Notes: generated from the sequence alone by a model not told the origin. A stretch of 64,000 nucleotides of DNA from Geosiphon pyriformis (GCA_016748015.1 JAAOMT010000703.1:1-64000); one strand, 5' to 3'; positions 32,982-46,224 are shown, counted from the first letter of the stretch. Program-made: numbers and translations.

Positions 32982-34215
32982 CAACCCAATAATGATTGCA
33001 AAAATCCAGACATTCCAGATCCAATTCCAATTCAAAAACATTCAAAGCAGATTGACTATCCGAAAACAGATGAACAAAACTAAAAGAGGAAACACACTCC
33101 AGGGCCAACACAATAACATGCATTTCCACCAAAGTAAATAACATCAAACTCGAAACTCCAACACCTAAACCCAAATTAATGTTCTCAAAAAAGACTCCAG
33201 CACCAGTTTTTCTGTCTACTGAGCCCAAGTTTTTCAAAGACCCATTTGTATATACAGAAATACTGTCAGAAGTGACCCGAGAAAGCCGATTATAAATAGA
33301 AACAAACTTATCAGACTTAAAAATACTCAGAGCACTAATACCATCCAAAACAGAAAAATGAATAACAGAGAAAGACACACCATTGAGAAAGGCAACGGAA
33401 AGCTTAAACCACTCAAGAACAGAGCCATGGAAGTCCAATCTCTTCCACTGCTTAAAAATATACCAATTAAGTATAGTACTGTAACAATCACAAAGCTGAT
33501 TCACAAAAGCAATGCCATACCTCCAGAATGAAAAGAGAAACTTAAGAAATTTTGACTCGCCAAAAACAGTAGACATAAGCACTCTACCTTGAAAAAGAAA
33601 AAAACTGGTTACAGATCCACCCAGGGACAAATTGCAATCAAGAAAAATGTGAATTATACTTGCCAGAAAGTTATTAAAAGAACTGACCCAAATATACACA
33701 GAAAAACTCAAAAGATAAATGGGACACCAACACAAAATTTGCAAGTCATGAGACCTGTGAGCAAACAAACAACCCAAAATCCCACCAGAGTTTGCAAAGC
33801 TAATAAGGAAGGCCATTTTACTTTCAGACTGAACTTGAACAAAAGATTTCAAATCATAGAATAATGGGTAGTGGATTGTATTACCAGGAAAATTAAAAGA
33901 CAAACCAGACTTAAACTTCAAACCCCTATGAACTAAAGCATCCCATTTGTTATACACACCAACTGAAACAAAGCTAAACTGTGTTCTATAGCAGATAATA
34001 AAATGAAGAACAGCCAACACCAGATACAAGAACTGCTTATCTGAGACAGCCTTCCTAAGAATTATGTTGATAAAAAACTGAATGTTCAAATAAGCTTTCA
34101 CCAAGCTAGACTTTGAAAGACCATTAGTTGAAAGAAAAATACCTAGATATCAGTAAAATGCTCCCTTTTTGGCAATACAAATAGACGATCTACTGATGGA
34201 TAAAGAAGGCCTGTT
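32982..34215 (-). pseudogene. LINE 2 ORF2: RT thumb, connector and RNase H
   Basis: A 379-codon open block (32965-34104), the longest in the window. It carries RT-connection text (RKAVSDKQFLYLVLAVLHF, GGILGCLFAHRSHDLQ) and then RNase HI: ISVYTNGSLKNLGS, LVEMHVIVLALE and FSDSQSALNVF. The first catalytic Asp of YTDGS is Asn; the Glu and second Asp are kept. Upstream YLGIFLSTNGLSK follows a stop. The domain is cut by the TIR element. Confidence 0.8.
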
Positions 34216-35720
34216 CACTTTACAATTGATAAGAACGGCCACTGTCTTGTCATTATTAATGAAGATATTATTGATCCAAAAAAATTCATTAGCAATATTG
34301 AGAATATGTTGAGTAGTATTTTGACTACCACCAACTCAGATTGTATCATCAACAAAGACACCAGTGGCAAAAAAAAAAGAGAGTCTAGCCCAGGATTCAG
34401 CATGACCATTCCTTGAAATAAAATAAAAACTTAATCTATAACCACACATGCTTTCTTGTCTCTTGACTTTGCACAGCAGAAGATCATAAAATATATGCCA
34501 TAGAAGAGAAGAAAAGATTTTTTCTTGGTCCAGACTATCATGTACATGATACCCATCTGTCAACCCAAAATCTGTTATAATCTTGTTGGTACAATCTCTA
34601 TAAATGCCACTGAAAAACCAAATAAACTTGCTGTACATCTTGATCCTGATCAAACTTTTCTTAAGATGTTCTCAGCTGACTAAATTGTATGCTTTTTGTA
34701 TGTTCTGCAAAACCAGCCAGAGCTTCCAATTCTTTTCCAATGCATCCTCAATCACTGATCCAATTGCAAAAATAGGAGACTGAGTTGTTGTATCCTTTAA
34801 AACCGAAAAATTGTTCTCACAAAGGATGTCAAAAGTGCTGCATGCCAAAGAAATTTTATGAGAGAGAATCTTAAAAAGGATCTTGCGAGTCATCTCAATC
34901 AAAGCAATAAGATGAGTATTCGTGATAACACCCTCCTATTCATATGGTTTAGTAATCATTGAGACTTAAGCCTCCTTCTAAGATCTAAGCACTGACTTGT
35001 AAGAAAAACAAAAGTTCAAAAGCACTAAAAGCATATTCAGAATTGACTTGTTACAATATTTCTAAAGCTTATTTGTGATACCTAAGAGACCAGCAGCTTT
35101 GCCATTAGGCAGATTGAAAACCACATCAAACATTTTACTAAAATTAATTGAATGCATTACACCAAAAAAAGCTTCATTAAAAACATAATCTAAAGGCCAA
35201 TATTAACGAGATCAATTATCAGAGATATCAGCAACCACACCACACTTCCTAGTCCAATTTTTTATAATAATATTTATCTTAAATTTAACTAAATTGGGCT
35301 CCAAAATAAGCTTATTATCAACAACCAGGTGGTTCAGAACCACTTTGCAAAAAATACATTCCAGAACACTCCTAATAGTATGACTCTTATTTGTCTCGAA
35401 GCTCTCCATTCTCTTTTCTATAGCAGCTTTAATATTTGTTTCCTTAGCTGCCAGAGATTTAGCAAGCTTGAACACACAATATAACTTTTTTATGCCAAAA
35501 AGAGCAAAATAAACATAATTAGAGTTCACATTAAAGTTAATGAGATCCTGAACAACTAAGGCCTTGATACTGTCCAAAGAGTCCCAGCACTTCATAAGAA
35601 AGACAAAACCAACAACATTCTTTTCATGAGAGGTCTTGACAATTTTCAAAACCAAAAGCTCCAACTTATGAAACCTCGAAAAATCTTTGGTAAAAACACC
35701 ATAAAATTTTTGAACCATTT
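34216..35720 (-). pseudogene. LINE 2 ORF2: reverse transcriptase
   Basis: RT of the non-LTR type that would copy RNA at a nicked target. Right to left: an N-terminal region with KLELLVLKIVKTSHEKNVV, then TTTQSPIFAIGSVIEDALE, LWLVLQNIQKAYNLVS (motif A; Asp residues replaced by Asn), VHDSLDQEKIFSSLLWHIFYD (motif B), and FFFATGVFVDDTI (motif C, VDD intact at about 34338-34350). A few frame changes and stops at 34654-34670 and 34903-35210. Confidence 0.8.
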
Positions 35721-36815
35721 TTTTCTAAATATCTCATTTGCCAAAAGAGTTATTACCCTGCATAAAACATCTTATATGGCATCTAGATCTGAGAACTTGA
35801 CAGTAGCGGCAAACTCATTGGAAAACATCTTAGCATTGGCTAACATAGCATTTTTAAAATTTTCTTATTTATTGTCATCAGCACTCTTGAAATCAAACTT
35901 CCAACAATCTTTATTAGTCTGCTTATAAAGAAAGTTCAACTGAACATCCAGCAAACCACTCAGACCCATTAATACAGAAACAGCTCAATGATTAGTGTCA
36001 AAGTGCTCACTAATATCTATAATACTATGTTCTAAAACTGCATTAACCAAATTAGAAGAAACCAATATGTAATCAATTGTCTTTTTCACATCCCTTGAAT
36101 TTTCCCATGTGGGATTTTTTATGACTGAACTATCCAGTAGAGAATTAACTAGCACATTTACATAAACTGTCTTCATTGAAATCTCCACCAAGAATAATAA
36201 AAGAAGACTCATTCACAGCTTTTGCAATAAAAAAGTTGATTTCACCAGCCTGAGAGAACCAAACCACTAAAAAAACACCAGCGTAAAGCCCCAAAATTGA
36301 CATGGAAAGTTTATTTTTGAAGAGCAGCTTAACAGACAAGAGCCAACCAGATATCTCAAAAACTTTGCACACATGTTTTGCCAGAGAAATGTTCATGATA
36401 ATCACAATACCAAAGCTCATATGATCAAAATTCAAACTAGAAGTAAAAACTTGGACACTACTAAACTTATTTATAATCTATGGACAGACCTTATCTTTCA
36501 ACTTGGTCTCAGTAACAATAAAGATCAAATTGTTCATATCCTTATGCCAACAAATAATATCATCCTGTTTTATTGGAATGTTTATTTCTCTAATGTTACA
36601 GGTAGCAACTTTTCAAACCAAATCACTTATTAAGAAAAAAGTTGTGAAACCAAACCCATACTAAGATTATCCACTTTGGTCAAAAGACTCAGAACTGTAT
36701 CTATTAGACACTTCATGCTGTCTTCTAACTTCAACACTGAAAACATATTAAAAGATATCACTTTTGTAACAGTTCCATCACTAGTGGATGTATTTGAACC
36801 AAAATAATTAATAAC
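35721..36815 (-). pseudogene. LINE 2 ORF2: APE-type endonuclease and upstream region
   Basis: Apurinic-type endonuclease that would nick the target. Right to left: a charged, coiled-coil-like segment (LKLEDSMKCLIDTVLSLLTK near 36690-36760), then KVATCNIREIN, QDDIICWHKDMNNL, IVTETKLKDKV (ETK motif kept), SILGLYAGV, FIILGGDFNEDS (GDFN kept), DYILVSSNLV and ISEHFDTNH (the SDH motif reads SEH). Several stops separate open blocks at 35985-36212 and 36145-36435. No separate ORF1 with a zinc knuckle is present. Confidence 0.75.
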
Positions 36816-38570
36816 AGCTTCAATTTTTGCTTATTTTGACTTTAACAAATAGTTTTAGTTGGCCATTAATACTTTCTATACAGAATTTGGTGTTATTTTA
36901 TTATAATTAAATAATAATAACAACAAGTGAGTTATTATCTATACAAGCAAAACTCTCAAATCTACTGAAACAAAATACAAATCTATTAAATTAAAAACTA
37001 TAGCTATTATATATACTTTCAAGTATTTTTAACAATACTTATAAAAAAAATCAGAATTTAATATTAACATTAATAATATTAGCTTCAAATAACTCAACAA
37101 AAAAAGTTTCAAACTCAGTATTAAACAATCATAATAGATTGATTTCTTAGCCAATTATAAATATATTGTTTACTATAAACTTAAAAAATTACACACAAAT
37201 ATTAATAGTCTTTCTAGAATAAGACAAAATTAACATCAAAATCAACTATATCACAACTTAATCAATAATTAACAACAAAGCAATAAATTCTAAAAACTAT
37301 AACCACATTAAAAACTATTTAAAAACTTTTATTCTGCCAAAAAATTGCTCTTTAGTTAAAAAACATTGATTATAATACCAAGCAAAACAATATTTTTTAC
37401 ATTATAATAATATTTATTATTAAAATTACTGAAATTTAAACAAATTATTTAGATTAGTTTAACAACATAAAAAACAATTTTATATAATATATACACAAAT
37501 TTATTATCAGCATATTTAAAAAGAGATAATATAATTCAAAGAATACTTGAATATTATTTTTGGTCTTAAATATAAAAAAACATTTAACAGTATATTGAAT
37601 TTTGTAATAATTGTTAAAAAAGAGAAAGAATTTGCTTTATTAAAACTTTAAATTCAATTAAAATTTAACAATCTTTTAACAAAATTGGTATTAATTTAAT
37701 CAAACTACTATTTATTACAAACCAAAAAAATTATTATATTATAATTGTAATAAATTATCTTATTAAATAGCCCAAAACCAGAAACATTTAAAAAACAAAT
37801 GTAAAATCAGTAACAAATTTCATCTATAAAAACATTATTTGTAGACATAAATATTTAATCAAACTTTTATCTAATCTAATACAAAAAATTTGTAAATATT
37901 TCAATATTAAATGACTCTTATTATCACTTTATTACTTATAAACAAATGAATTAATAGAACAATTTAACCAAATATTATGTAAATAATTAGCTAGAGTCTT
38001 AATTAACTTGAAATAAGAATAAGATATTTTTATTTTATCAATATTGCTAATATATAAAATATTAAAGCAAAATACAACAAAGCATATATTATTTAACTTA
38101 ATATATAAAAAAACAGCAATATTACCAGTTAGTTCTATAGTAAAAATTTACTTAGTACAACCAATTACAGAAGAAAACTTTTAAAAAACTTCAAAAATAA
38201 ACTTATATTCTTTTTAGTATATTAGAAAAAAAACAGCAAATTGTAACCACTTATATCGAATATTTCTAAGTTTAACAAAAGAACAGCATAATAACAAACT
38301 GTTATCTGCTATCAATAAATTCAAAGTTAAAAATAAAATTTTTTTATACAAAATTAAGGCTAAAAAACAATAGAATAAAAAATTTAATCATAAATAAAAT
38401 AAACTATTTTATGTTTATAAAGTTTTAAGCAATAAATTATACAAATTAAAATTTGATAAAAAAATTCTAACAAAAGTTGCACATAAAAATCAATTAAAAT
38501 ATTATTACTTTAAAACCAATCCTAAACTATTAATTTTATAAATTGATATATATTCTTTTTTAATTAACTC
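36816..38570 (+). pseudogene. RNase H and integrase of C2
   Basis: Resumes after LINE 2 with FYTEFGVILL, SKTLKSTETKY (RNase H). Integrase traces follow: IGINLIKLLFIT near 37690, FIYKNIICRHK-like text near 37825, ILKQNTTKHI near 38070, and a C-terminal module near 38400-38500 (FYVYKVLSNKLYKLKF). A stretch is missing between the second and third catalytic regions. The end, LKTNSYNKTT, matches B's end of integrase. Confidence 0.6.
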
Positions 38571-39451
38571 TAAATTCTCTAAAACTTAAAACCAATAGTT
38601 ATAATAAAACAACAAACTTAAATATTTAAATTATTTATTATATTAGTATTTTCTTTAAAAATAATACAAAAATGTAAAACAAAAATAGAAAAATAATAGC
38701 CAAAAAATACTTAAACCAAAAATATATAAAACTACTTATATAAAAAATAATTTTATTTTTCAAAAGTAATATTTTTTTCATAATTTATAATAATTATTTT
38801 CTAAAATACTTAACAAATATTTCAAAAATTAATGATAGCTTTAAAAATACTTTTTAACTTAATCATAATAATCAATAGAAATTAAATTCAAAAAAAACTC
38901 TAATTTTAATAGTAAATAATTTTCAAAATTATTATTCTTATAAAAAAAACACAAGAAGTTTTTTTGGAATTCATTTATAAAAACTTTTGAAGCAAGTTTT
39001 GAAAAAAAATTATTGTTTATTCTTATAAATATTTCTCTAAATGCTACAATACAACAAAAACTTTAACTATATCTTAATAAAAACAGTAAATATATCCTTA
39101 TATATTAATATTTTCAAATTGAAAAAACACTGCACCAATGGAAACTAGAACTCAAAACAATCAATCTTACTTTTAAAAACAAATACACTTTAGATTCAAG
39201 ACAACAAACTAAATTAACAAATATAATACAAATTTAAAACAGCTTTTAGATTTTATTATTTATTTAATATTTGTAAAAACATCTTACAAAGTTTAATATT
39301 TCAATTAATAAAAATTCAATATATTGGCAAGTTTACAAAATTAAAATTTTAACAATTTTTAAACCAAATTATTTTAATAATACTAAATTATTATTTAAAT
39401 ATTACAAATAGTATTTGTATTTTAATAAAGCTAGTTTTAAAGAAAAGATTA
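38571..39451 (+). pseudogene. Post-integrase region of C2 (unknown)
   Basis: About 880 bases between integrase and the 3' LTR. A decayed frame is readable around 39120-39240 (IEKTLHQWKLELKTINLTF, KYTLDSRQQTKLTNI) and 39330-39450. It does not visibly match the extra ORF of A, D and E. Element B lost this part by deletion, so no second copy is available in the window. It may be a second type of extra ORF. Confidence 0.4.
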
Positions 39452-39524
39452 TGTTATCAATAGAATTTTAGTTAATTATTAACATAAAATTACTCTTATA
39501 ATTTTTATCAATAATTAGTATATA

Positions 39525-40878
39525 CAGGGGAGTATAAAAAGTATTGAACACTTTTATAATATGTTATATAAAAAAACTAACTTATGAATTGTTAATTTTT
39601 TATTATTATATTAAAATACATGTTAATATTTTGTTTAATCCCCATTTGCTTCAAAAATAGCTTGAACTTGACATGGCATAGACTTGATCAAATTACAATA
39701 ATAATTTACAGATATTACATCTCATTCTTCATTAATCTACTGTTCTAATTGTACAATATTAAAGGATTGTGAATTACATTGATGAATTTTAACTTCAATA
39801 TATAACCAAAAATTTTCTATTGAAGTAATATCAGGACTTTGTGCTGGCCAAAGAAGTAATTCAACATTTGAAGAGGTAAGAAAAAAATGCATGACTTTTA
39901 ATGTGTGGATTGGTGCATTGTCTTTCTAAAAAAAAACTTTTTTTTAGTTTTTTTTGCATGAAGTTTTACTATAGAAATTGCATAATTAACCAAGGTTTTG
40001 CAGTGTATAACTCCAGTAATATGGCCAACCAAAGGAACTAAAGGACCCAAACCAACCTATAAAAAACATTTCCAAAACATGTAACCAAAGTTTTTTCTAA
40101 CTGTGGCTGCAATACAATTCTTATGAAACTCTTTGGAAGATTTACACCATACACATCCAAATTCTGTAGTCTTAAATTGTGTATATGTAGATTCATCTGA
40201 CCAAACAACTTATTTAAAATTTTCTACTGTCTAATTTTTATAAGTATGAACTCATTGTAAATGTTTTTCTTTATTTGATTTAGAAATTAATGGCTTGAGA
40301 TGAGGAATGCATGAGCAAAGTTCTTTTTGAGCTAATCTATTTTGAACAGTTTGTATAAAAATAGATTTGTTAGTATTTTTAATAAAATTCAATCATATTT
40401 GAGAAAGAGTTTGGCAGTGGGTTTTTTTATTCTCCATTATTGAATATTTAAGTTGTTGACGTGTATGTTTGTTAAGAATTTATGGTCAGCTTATTTGTTT
40501 TTTAGGAAGTTTTTTTAGCTTATATGATTTTTATACACATATTACAGAAGAACGTGAACATCCAATAATTATGGAAATCTTACTGTTTGTATGTCCTAAT
40601 TTTATTGCTAAAATAATCCCTTCTTTTTGGTATTCAGAAAATTTTTTTCCAAAACACATTTAATACAGTAAATTTTTTCACAACAAAAATGTTTGATATT
40701 TTATATATACACATATAATCCACTGTTGTGTTTTACAAGGACACAATTTATGTTGATTTGTAAATTATAACTATAAGTAATTATAAAAAAAATTAGGGCT
40801 TAAATTGGTAATAGTATTACTATATATAGCCTTTTTTATATATTATATTAAGTATCCAATACTTTTTATACCCCTCTG
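39525..40878 (-). mobile_element. Tc1/mariner transposon (dead)
   Basis: 1354 bases flanked by TA on both sides (39523-39524 and 40879-40880), the target duplication of this superfamily. The ends CAGGGGAGTATAAAAAGTAT and the reverse complement CAGAGGGGTATAAAAAGTAT form terminal inverted repeats of about 25 bases. Coding is on the minus strand. It lies in the 3' LTR of C2 and is therefore younger than C2. Confidence 0.9.
39623..40659 (-). pseudogene. Tc1-type DD34E transposase
   Basis: Transposase that would cut and paste the element. The N-terminus MCFGKKFSEYQKEGIILA begins a helix-turn-helix (GHTNSKISIIIGCSRSSV). Catalytic residues: Asp in WSDES at about 40195, Asp in KDNAPIHT at about 39920, and Glu in SIENFW at 39815-39817, with 34 residues between the last two. 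The C-terminus reads MPCQVQAIFEANGD-stop-TKY. About 345 codons, the usual length. Several stops, including one just before KDNAP, and frame changes make it inactive, but all three catalytic acids remain. Confidence 0.85.
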
Positions 40879-41620
40879 TATATTATCATTTTAATTTATT
40901 ATTTATTATCTTATCAAATTGTTTAAATTACTATTCAATTAATAACCCAATTTATACAATACACAAATAATGATTAGATTACACAATATTTTAATCTATA
41001 TAATATTAGTATAATAACAAGTTATATAAAAAAAAAGTTTTTCTTTTCATAAAAATGTATTTTATCTTAAAATTACAATCTTAGTAAGAATTAATCATTT
41101 TTTTATATATTTTTACAAATTAATAAAAAAATCAAATACTTTGAAAACAAACTTTTTAATTGTTATACTTAAAATTATGTGAACTTTAACTAAAATTTTG
41201 AAATTAATTAGCTATTAATTTCAGTAATTTGTTAATAACTCTAAGTTTAAACAGAAAATAATTCTCTTAATAAAATTTTTTTTTATATTTTTTATATTTT
41301 TTTTATTATATATATTAAGATAGTTTACAGACAAAATTTCTTTAGAAAATTTAACTTTTATAGCAAAGTAACTACATATTTTTAGTAAGCTTTTAGATAA
41401 GCATTTTTTGAAAAAGAGTTGATTTTTACTACAAAATAACTATACAAAATAACTGGTATGGAATTAGTTATTTTACTTATAAGTTTAGTAGTTCAAATTA
41501 TAAGAAATAATTTAAAGATAAATTTAGTTATTAAAGATTTAACAGCTTCTAATAATCAAAAATTAATAGCAAAACAACATTAACAATATTCAAGAAAAGA
41601 AACCAAAACTTATAGTAATA

Positions 41621-43720
41621 GTATTAAACAAATATATGCTTTACAGATTTTTTTAAATAGTAAGAAAATAATTGTTCTTGGTAGTTTAAGAATCTGATAA
41701 GACTTATTTTGTATGTTAAGAGCAATATTTACTAAAATTGTAAATTGTTTAGTTAATTTAAAGCTTTGAGTTCTTTTTTTACTTTTAATTCAATTTTTGA
41801 CTAATTGCAAACCCAAAATATTAAGAGTAAATAAATAACTTAAACAATTTTTTTAACATGTTTGATTGTAAAAAATTTTTAATTTTATTTTAAGATATTA
41901 CTATAATGTCTTCAGTATATTTTGCATCAATAATTTTTCTTTTAATATTAATTTTTTGCTTATTAATAATAATTAAAAAACAATTTGTATTATTGTTTTT
42001 GATAAAACTTTAAGAACAATTTTTAAATTAATTTTTGTTTAAAATTTTAGTTGTAGTGTAAAAATATTCTTTTTTAAATATTGTAAATCCTATTTAGCAT
42101 CAATTTTATAAACTTTTTTTGGCTTAATTTTTTGTTTATTGTCATTAAAATATTTTAACTATAGTGTAAACTGGTTTTTAATAAAGTAAATTAATATTAT
42201 TAACATTTCTGGCTGTTTTTTTTGTGTTTCAAATTCAATTTTATTTTTGTTATCTTTAATAAATAATAATATGCTAAGAGCATAATATTCAAACATTATT
42301 GTTTATTATAAAGCATAATGTATTTTTTGTATAACTGAATATTTATTTGTCTTAATTATTAAATTTAAGTTTCTTTAGAGAAATAAACATACCTGAAAGT
42401 TAAATAATAGAATTCAACTTCATTTTTGTAATTAAATCAAGTTAGTTCTATAGTGTATTCAATATATTCTGCTTTTTTTATTTGAAAAACATTCTCTTGG
42501 GTTTTCCTATTAATCAGAATTATTGTCAGTTTATAGATTATTTTGGTATTATAAAAATAGCAATAGAGTTTTTTAAAAGCACTGTTATATGTTGTTGTAA
42601 AAAATGTTTTTCTTCTTACTTTTTTTAAAATAAAAAAAGCATATTAACAAGTTTGATTACAGACTTTTTTTTTCATTAATAATTAATCCAATTGTATTTT
42701 TTTGGTAATAATTTTTAAATATAAAACAAAGTATACTGTTTTATTTTTTATTTTGTTTGGGTATTCAAATCGTTTTCAGTAGTAAGTTTTACAATAATAA
42801 TGAGTGTAATTTCTATATTTTTTTCTAAATATAAACAAGTTTTTATTAATAAAAGTTTTTTGTTGTAATTTTTGTATTTAAGTAAAATATAAGCTGATTT
42901 TTTTGGATTTCTGTTTAGTATATATAATATACTAACTTTTTGGTTGTTTAGTTATAAAAATTTTATATTAGAAAATTTTTAATTAGAGTTCAGATTGCTC
43001 TAAAATTTTTTGTTTAATTTTTTTAGTTTAATTAGATTATGAATTAAAAACCATATAAGTTTTAATAATAGTTTTTTTTTCTCTTTAAATTCAAAAACTG
43101 AAACTTTCTCTAACTATTTGTTAAAGATATTACAAATAATAAATATTTTGGTATATTGTTCTTGGTATAAAATTTTTAATTTTTGGATTTTCTAATTTAA
43201 ATTTGTATTGACTTTAAGAAATCAATTATTTTTAACAAGAGTTTAATATTAGAATATATTTATAACAAAAACTTTAATTGAAATAGTAATTTTATTAATT
43301 GTAAAATAAAAATTATTAATTTTTTTTCCAGATAATTTTTTAATACTATCAACAATTATAATAACTGTTTGGGCAGATCTGTTAATATTTTTTTAATTAT
43401 TATATTAATTAGTAGATAATAATGCTTTTAATAAATTTATTATCTAAAATTAATTAAATTAATTCTCTTTTAACTTTAGTTTTAATGTATATAATAATTG
43501 TTTTTTGTTTAGAAACTGCTGTATTGTTAAATAAAAAAAAGTGACTTATTTACTTTAAATTTAAATAAGAATGTATTTGAAATATTGGCATTTTTAATTA
43601 TTTTAGCTAACAGAATTGTAATGTTATTATAAGAAAAATCTTGTTGTTATATTGTAATTCTATCTTTTAAAAGTACAGTATAATAAAATTTTTGGCTTTT
43701 AAATATTGTAAAATAGCTAA
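41621..43720 (-). pseudogene. Protease, Cys-rich linker and dUTPase of relic F
   Basis: Collinear with 5500-7500 of B. dUTPase motif 3 region lies at 41880-41960 and the linker at 42230-42870. The protease site reads LILDNKFIKSIII near 43430-43460, keeping the catalytic Asp that A, B and G have lost. No useful open frame remains. Confidence 0.55.
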
Positions 43721-45337
43721 ATTGTGTATAAAACTATCTGAATGGCTGTTAATTATTATTGCAAAAAATTAATTAGTTATTAAAATTAAATTTATTATTG
43801 TTTAACTAAAAACAATTTTGTAATAATAATTAAGCTAAAGTCTTAATAAATAATAAATAAATTGTAATAAATTATATAATTGCTGTTGTAATAAAAAATA
43901 ATATTAATTGTTTTGTTTTTGTTAATCTTTTTGTATTTTTTGCCATTGTGTTTTAAATGTTTAAAAATTTTACAGTAATGATAGTTTAATTGTTAAAATT
44001 AATTGTTAGATAAAAAAAAAATTTTTTAATTTTATTATTAAGATAATTAATATTTTGTTATTAGTTAACAAAGTATGGTTTAACTTTTTTAGTAAGCTGA
44101 TTAATTTTTTTTCAGCTGCTAATGTGGTTTTTTTAATAGCAAAATTGACAAGTTTTGTGTAATTTGTTTTTTTATAGTTATTTCATAATTTTTAATATAT
44201 TAAATAACAATAGCTAAATTGGTTAAAGTATATAAATAAACTTTTTTAATTAATTTATTTTTTAAATCAATAATAAATTAATTCAAAATTAGAGCATTAA
44301 AGTAATAAGTATTTGTTTTTGACTAGCAAATTTTTTGGAAAAGTTTGTTGAATTTTTTAATATAAGTTATAACAAATTTAGATGATTTTTGTTTGATGTT
44401 TTAAAAGCATTTTTGAAGTATAATTAAAGTATTATTGTCTGTAAACTATTTAAAAAAATAAAAAATTGCTTTTAATATTCTTATTATATTCTATCTATTT
44501 GTATTTTCTGTTTTAATAACTTGGTCAAGCTATTTTTAAGACTGGTTTCAGTGTTTTTTTCAGAAAATTTAAGTATTTTTGCAATATACATAATAGCTAT
44601 TTTTTTGTTTTTTCTATGTTTTTATGTTCTTTTTTTAATAAGTTCAGAAATATTTTTTTATTACCTAGTGTTTTTGAATGTTTATTCTAGTTTTTTATTA
44701 AGTAATTAAAAAGATTAATGTTAATATAAATTAGTTTTAACTATTAAATAAGACTTTTAGTAAAATTTTTTGGTCTTAAAAATCAATTTAGTAAGTTTAG
44801 TATTTGTACTTAAGTAACTAAAGCTAAAAATGTGTGATTGAAAGTGTTAATTTAATGCTAATTTTTTGTTTAAATGTATATAATATTGTTTTTAGTGTAT
44901 TAAAAATTATATAAACAAATCTGGTGTTTTTTTGTTTGTTTTTGCTATTTGTTTTTAATTTAAGTTCAAAAACAAATTGTGAATTGACAGAATATTTTTT
45001 TTTGCAAAACTTAATAATGTTATAATTAAGTTTTTTAAAATAAATAGCAAAAAAGTCAGCACTAATAGCTTCTGAGTCTCTATTTGAATAATAAATTAAG
45101 TTTTCAAGAAATATTTTTCTGATTTTTGTAATATTGTAATTTCTAAAAAGATAGTTATTAATTCGATTTATGATTTATTAAAAAAGTGTTTTTTTGAAAG
45201 CTATTATTCTATCTTAAATTCCAAATTGTTGTTTGCAATAAATGTAAATTAACTAATAGTACTTTAGAGTTGTTATGTTAAATACAGTCACTACTTTAAT
45301 TTAATTGTTGTTATATTATTTTTTAAAGAACACCAAA
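43721..45337 (-). pseudogene. gag: Gag and PBS region of relic F
   Basis: Follows B's gag to the start region AAAGTAGTGAC near 45288, and TTTGGTGTTC at 45328-45337 is the PBS. Stops in all frames; the open frame at 44521-44709 on the other strand is a shadow. Confidence 0.5.
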
Positions 45338-46224
45338 TATTATTGAAGGTTTTTTTACTCTTTTTTTAGTGTTATTAATACTATTTTGCTATTAATTTTG
45401 CTGTTAATAGAAATTAGTAAATTTCTAATAAGCTAATTTTTTTAAAAGTATTTCTCTATACTTTAGATTATATATGCTGTTAGATTTATAATAAAATGGC
45501 AATTATTTGTATAGTTACTTTACAGTAAAAATCAATTTTTTTACAAGAAAATTTTGTTTCTAGTTCTTCAAAATATGTGTAATTACTTTGCTGTAAAAGT
45601 TATTTCTTCTACAAAAAAATTTGATTGTAGACTATCTAATAAAGTAAAAAAAATAAAAAAATAAAAAAAATGTGTTAAAAAAGTTGTTTTAAATTCAGAT
45701 CTAAAAGTTACTAATGTTTATTAAAATTGGTAGTTAATCTATTTCAAATATTAGTATAAAATGATTAATTTTAAAACAGAAATAATTAAAAAAATTTATG
45801 TTTTTTAAAGTAGGTTTTTATTGGAATTGATTTATATGAAAAATAGATTTTTTTAAAGAGAAAAGCTCTTTTTTTATACCACTTTTTTTTCTAATATTTT
45901 GTCAAATTAAAGATATATTATGTCGAACTACAAGTTATTTCTGCAAACTATAAATTATTTTAGTAAACTGTTGAATATTTTATCAAATTATTAAATATTT
46001 TAGCGAATTCTAAATATTATATAGTTTGACATATTACATAATCTAATCATTACAATTTGGTTACATTTGTGTTCTGTATAAATCGAATTATTAATTAAAT
46101 AATAATTCAAATAATTTGGTAAAATAATAAATAATAAATTAAAATAATAATATATGCTGATTAATAATAGAAATTATAGAAATAATTTTATGCTGAATAA
46201 TATCTCAAATTTTGGCTGGTAATA
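45338..46224 (-). repeat. 5' LTR of relic F
   Basis: B-type LTR from TATTATTGAAGG at 45338 to GGCTGGTAATA at 46224 on the plus strand. It is followed at once by two partial copies of itself. Confidence 0.7.

Larger units (their letters stand above)
30429..36815 (-). mobile_element. Near full-length LINE copy 2, split by a TIR element
   Basis: Minus-strand non-LTR retrotransposon with an A tail (T run at 30431-30439), 3' UTR, and ORF2 reaching back to an APE-type endonuclease and some sequence upstream of it. The 1.4 kb insert 31564-32981 interrupts RNase H. It sits between RT and RNase H of C2. More G+C than the host element, so younger. The 5' end is placed where C2's RNase H resumes, near 36815. 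Confidence 0.75.
27776..41620 (+). mobile_element. LTR retrotransposon C2, split by two LINEs and a Tc1 copy
   Basis: Plus-strand B-type element lacking LTR, gag and protease on its left. Parts in order: dUTPase and linker (27776-28910), LINE 1, RT (29766-30428), LINE 2, RNase H and integrase (36816-38570), post-integrase region (38571-39451), 3' LTR (39452-41620, itself split). Strongly A+T-shifted. The segments match contiguous parts of H and B, which shows where the LINEs entered. Confidence 0.7.
39452..41620 (+). repeat. 3' LTR of C2, split by a Tc1 copy
   Basis: Starts TGTTATCAATAG at 39452, is broken at 39525-40878 by the Tc1 element, and resumes to about 41620 (CTTATAGTAATA). It is the reverse complement of the B LTR text, for example CTTATAAGT and TTTTACTACAAAATAACTA. 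Without the insert it is about 815 bases. Confidence 0.7.
41621..46224 (-). mobile_element. LTR retrotransposon relic F (5' half)
   Basis: Minus-strand B-type element: 5' LTR (45338-46224), gag, protease, Cys-rich linker, dUTPase, ending at 41621 against the LTR of C2. C2 probably inserted here, and the rest of F would lie on C2's far side. Extremely A+T-rich. Confidence 0.7.

Noticed and set aside
33589-33864. 91-codon plus-strand frame, and the one at 36373-36633
   Set aside because: Antisense shadows of the LINE 2 ORF2 protein, which has clear RNase H and endonuclease motifs on the minus strand.
40469-40663. 64-codon plus-strand frame
   Set aside because: Antisense shadow of the N-terminal helix-turn-helix of the Tc1 transposase.
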